Shown here piece after piece: positions 62,021-64,000 of a stretch of 64,000 bases of DNA; position 1 is the first letter of the stretch; each line of letters starts with the position of its first letter. Position numbers and translations under genes: made by a program. The DNA is from JBMNCR01 sp049366695. Lineage in GTDB: Bacteria > Bacillota > Clostridia > Eubacteriales > Alkalibacteraceae. Under the pieces are notes generated by a model that was not told where the DNA came from, searched no databases, and saw only the letters and a program-made list of their open reading frames with translations. The stretch covers positions 1 to 64,000 of the forward strand of contig JBMNCR010000034.1 of assembly GCA_049366695.1 (NCBI GenBank), written 5' to 3'.

Positions 62021-62872
62021 CTACTTATTTTGCAACATACATGCTTTAATCACGTGTTTTGCTAATACTGAAGTAGTTACTGATCCTACACCACCTGGTA
62101 CTGGAGTAATTAAAGAAGCTTTATCAACGCATTTATCAAAATCTACATCTCCACATAATTTGCCATTCTCATCTACATTTATACCTACATCAACTACAAC
62201 AGCACCATCATTAACAAACTCATCTGTTACCATTTTAGCTCTTCCTATACCTACTACTAATACGTCTGCTGCAGAAGTTACTTCAGGCAAATTCTTTGTT
62301 CTAGAGTGACAGATTGTTACAGTTGCATTTTCACCTAGTAAAAGCATAGAAACAGGTTTACCTACAACCATAGATCTACCTAATACTACAGTATTTGCAC
62401 CATTTAAATCTACTTTATAATATTTTAATATTTCCATAACTGCAGTTGGAGTACAAGGAGCAAATCCTGATTGATCCCCTTCCATTACTTTGGCAACATT
62501 AGTAGGGCTTAAACAGTCAACATCTTTTTCTGGAGCAATAACATATTTTATCACTTCTTCATCTAATTGCTTAGGAAGAGGTCTAAATATTAAAATACCA
62601 TGAGTATTTTTATCATTATTTACTTTTTGTAATTCTGTTATAAAATCATCTTGAGTAATATCTTCAGGTAATTCTTTTACCTCTGTATCAACATTGCATC
62701 CTGCCATTCTCTTAAGTGCTCCTCTTTCGTATGATAAGTCACTTGGATTGGCTCCAACTCTAATAATTGTTAATTTTGGAACGATGCCTTTGCCTCTTAA
62801 TTCGTCAGCAGCTTTAATAGTAGCTTCTTTTAAACTTAGTGCGACTTCTTTTCCGCTTAATAATTCTCCCAT
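62021..62872 (-). CDS. folD: Methylenetetrahydrofolate dehydrogenase / methenyltetrahydrofolate cyclohydrolase
   Basis: Interconverts methylene-, methenyl- and 10-formyl-tetrahydrofolate with NAD(P). SYERGALKRM has the family Tyr, GILIFRPLPKQLDEE the PLPxQ-type motif (PLPKQL), and VVLGRSMVVGKPVSMLLLGE with PVPGGVGSVTTSVL the cofactor and active-site motifs. 283 aa. Stop is TAG. With fchA and fhs it forms the methyl-branch one-carbon set of anaerobes. Confidence 0.96.
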   Translation of the reverse strand: MGELLSGKEVALSLKEATIKAADELRGKGIVPKLTIIRVGANPSDLSYERGALKRMAGCNVDTEVKELPEDITQDDFITELQKVNNDKNTHGILIFRPLPKQLDEEVIKYVIAPEKDVDCLSPTNVAKVMEGDQSGFAPCTPTAVMEILKYYKVDLNGANTVVLGRSMVVGKPVSMLLLGENATVTICHSRTKNLPEVTSAADVLVVGIGRAKMVTDEFVNDGAVVVDVGINVDENGKLCGDVDFDKCVDKASLITPVPGGVGSVTTSVLAKHVIKACMLQNK

Positions 62873-62968
62873 TATATATCCTCCTAAAATTATTTTTACA
62901 TTATGATAAAGAGGTATAAATACACTGATGAGTTATTCAATTCAGTATAAATAATACCTCATAAACTT

Positions 62969-63598
62969 CTAAGAAAGCATACTTTCAACCTTTGCATATA
63001 CTTCATCAGCTATACTTGTTCCTTTTGCTACTAAGGGTTTTACTTCTTTTTCAATATTTGATACATATTCTTTATCTTTAATTGTACCAATATTAATTAA
63101 AACATTTAACCAACCACTTATTAATGCAGCCCTTAAACATTGTACTCCAACACCAACATCACTAATAGCTAACCTTGATCCTTTATCAACTAATTCTTCA
63201 TGCAACACTATAGCTTCATAACATTTTTTTACGATGTCTACAGGTACACCACATGCTTGTATAGTGCATCTTTCTAAAGTTTCTTCTTTAATTTTCTTTT
63301 GTTCTTCTGTATCTTTAGGTAATCCATAAGCTTTTGATAGTGGTAGAAAATTTTCAGCGTCTTTATCTACCATTTCAAGCAATTCTTGCTGTATTGCCTC
63401 TGCTTTTTTAATTATCCCTTTATTATCATCTTCAAATTCAGCATATTTCTTTTTACCTAACGTTAAGTTTACCACCATGCTAGCTAATGCAGTCCCTATA
63501 GCACCAGTTAATGCAGCAGCTCCTCCACCACCAGGTACAGCTTTCTTTGAAGCTAATTCAGTAACAAATTCAGTACATGAACCATCTATCATTTTCAT
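62969..63598 (-). CDS. fchA: Methenyltetrahydrofolate cyclohydrolase / formiminotransferase-cyclodeaminase family (FchA)
   Basis: Cyclodeaminase/cyclohydrolase fold: AVPGGGGAAALTGAIGTALA near residues 19-40 is the diagnostic glycine loop, followed by helices with KDAENFLPLSKAYGLP. 209 aa from ATG at 63598, seven bases after GGGAGG. Family members open methenyl-THF or release ammonia from formimino-THF; being next to fhs and folD, either acetogenic-type or purine/histidine-degradation use is possible. Confidence 0.92.
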   Translation of the reverse strand: MKMIDGSCTEFVTELASKKAVPGGGGAAALTGAIGTALASMVVNLTLGKKKYAEFEDDNKGIIKKAEAIQQELLEMVDKDAENFLPLSKAYGLPKDTEEQKKIKEETLERCTIQACGVPVDIVKKCYEAIVLHEELVDKGSRLAISDVGVGVQCLRAALISGWLNVLINIGTIKDKEYVSNIEKEVKPLVAKGTSIADEVYAKVESMLS

Positions 63599-63620
63599 TA
63601 TATAACCTCCCACACACTTT

Positions 63621-63687
63621 AAAAAAAGTTGGCATATGCCTTAAGGCATATACTTTAAAGTATATTTTTTAGACATAAACCAACTTT
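63621..63687 (-). terminator. Nested hairpin and T-run between fhs and fchA
   Basis: AAAGTTGG (63625-63632) pairs with CCAACTTT (63680-63687), enclosing two smaller palindromes (GCATATGCC-TTAA-GGCATAT and ACTTTAAAGT). On the minus strand it is followed by TTTTTTT. It may terminate part of the fhs transcript or act as an attenuator before fchA. Confidence 0.65.
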
Positions 63688-63719
63688 AATATTATTTCTA
63701 TACTTAGTCAAATTTTAAT

Positions 63720-64000
63720 TTAGAATAATCCTGATATTACACCATCATCATCAACATCAATTTTTTCTGCTGAAGGTACTTTTGGTAATCCAGGCATTTT
63801 CATAACATCCCCAGTTAACGCTACTAAGAAACCAGCACCAGCTGATACAGTAATATCTCTAACTGTAACAGTAAAACCAGTTGGTCTACCTAATTTTGTT
63901 TGATCATCAGTTAATGAGTATTGATTTTTTGCCATACAAATTGGCATTTTATCAAAACCTAATTTTTCGAAGTTTGCAATTTCTTTATCTGCTTTTCCAG
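63720..64000 (-). CDS. fhs: Formate-tetrahydrofolate ligase, C-terminal part (gene runs off the right edge)
   Basis: ATP-dependent activation of formate to 10-formyl-THF. The visible 93 codons read through the edge and include FEKLGFDKMPICMAKNQYSL, GRPTGFTVTVRDITVSAGAG and VALTGDVMKMPGLPKVPSAE, the conserved C-terminal end of FTHFS. The Met at 63947 is internal, not a start. First of the fhs-fchA-folD set. Confidence 0.95.
   Translation of the reverse strand, partial: GKADKEIANFEKLGFDKMPICMAKNQYSLTDDQTKLGRPTGFTVTVRDITVSAGAGFLVALTGDVMKMPGLPKVPSAEKIDVDDDGVISGLF

Noticed and set aside
1..64000. CRISPR arrays, transposases, integrases, rRNA genes
   Set aside because: No regularly spaced direct repeats and no product resembling a transposase or recombinase; only one tRNA and no rRNA were seen.

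Overview
The window is a stretch of very AT-rich chromosome from a low-GC, endospore-forming anaerobic Firmicute of the class Clostridia. The evidence is the yqfC-yqfD-phoH-ybeY-dgkA-cdd-era-recO run, a CcpN/YqzB-type regulator beside pyruvate phosphate dikinase and its regulatory kinase, a T-box before glyS, a one-carbon folate set (fhs, fchA, folD), strong AGGAGG ribosome binding sites, and many TTG starts. Most genes are on the minus strand. I cannot name the species. One run of 100 Ns (13672-13771) marks a scaffold join.

Layout. 1-4400: start of a rubrerythrin gene, then an accessory patch of small, mostly membrane proteins (an M50-type protease homologue, an STM3941-like protein, a membrane-anchored L7/L12-C-terminal-like protein and unknowns). 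4.6-9.1 kb: an iron-sulfur flavoprotein, RNase P RNA with an unusually long insertion, a zinc-ribbon coiled-coil protein, a Nif3-family protein, TrmK and tRNA-Asn. 9.2-20.2 kb: rpoD, dnaG, dGTPase, the assembly gap, ppdK with its regulatory protein, a YqzB-type regulator, and glyS with its T-box. 20.2-31.2 kb: the recO-era-cdd-dgkA-ybeY-phoH-yqfD-yqfC operon, then yqeY, rpsU, a HIT protein, mtaB, rsmE, prmA and a TraX-like protein. 31.4-34.9 kb, plus strand: a DUF2089/YvlB-like/YvlD-like operon, then a glycine riboswitch in front of an ACT-domain protein and a UPF0210 protein. 35-38 kb: recX, pyrimidine-nucleoside phosphorylase and an unknown gene.

38-44.5 kb is a redox and amino-acid/polyamine block. 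Two flavoproteins stand divergent from a KamA-family radical SAM protein that lacks the lysine-binding aspartates of lysine 2,3-aminomutase. Next come speD, speE and a second SpeD-like protein made of two fused SpeD domains, of which only the C-terminal one keeps the pyruvoyl serine.

44.6-52.4 kb is a cobalamin operon (riboswitch, btuF, btuC, btuD, cobQ, cobU, cobS, cobC, AIR-synthase-like putative alpha-ribazole kinase). A second cobalamin riboswitch at 58.2-58.4 kb controls cobT and an ECF S-component that fits the alpha-ribazole transporter CblT. Together they cover corrinoid import and nucleotide-loop assembly, with both synthesis and salvage of alpha-ribazole. Between them lie a YbjQ protein, nth, folC and a TetR regulator. 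59-64 kb: two TIM-barrel isomerase-like proteins and a short amidohydrolase lie downstream of folD, fchA and fhs (partial at the right edge).

The most unusual signals are: a dispersed intergenic repeat (four copies, near 1.9, 52.5, 58.6 and 58.9 kb, all plus strand) whose fuller copies look like a structured RNA ending in a terminator-like hairpin; the fused, half-dead SpeD; the enlarged RNase P RNA; a glycine riboswitch ahead of the ACT/UPF0210 pair; and an open frame continuing from folD through two TAG codons.
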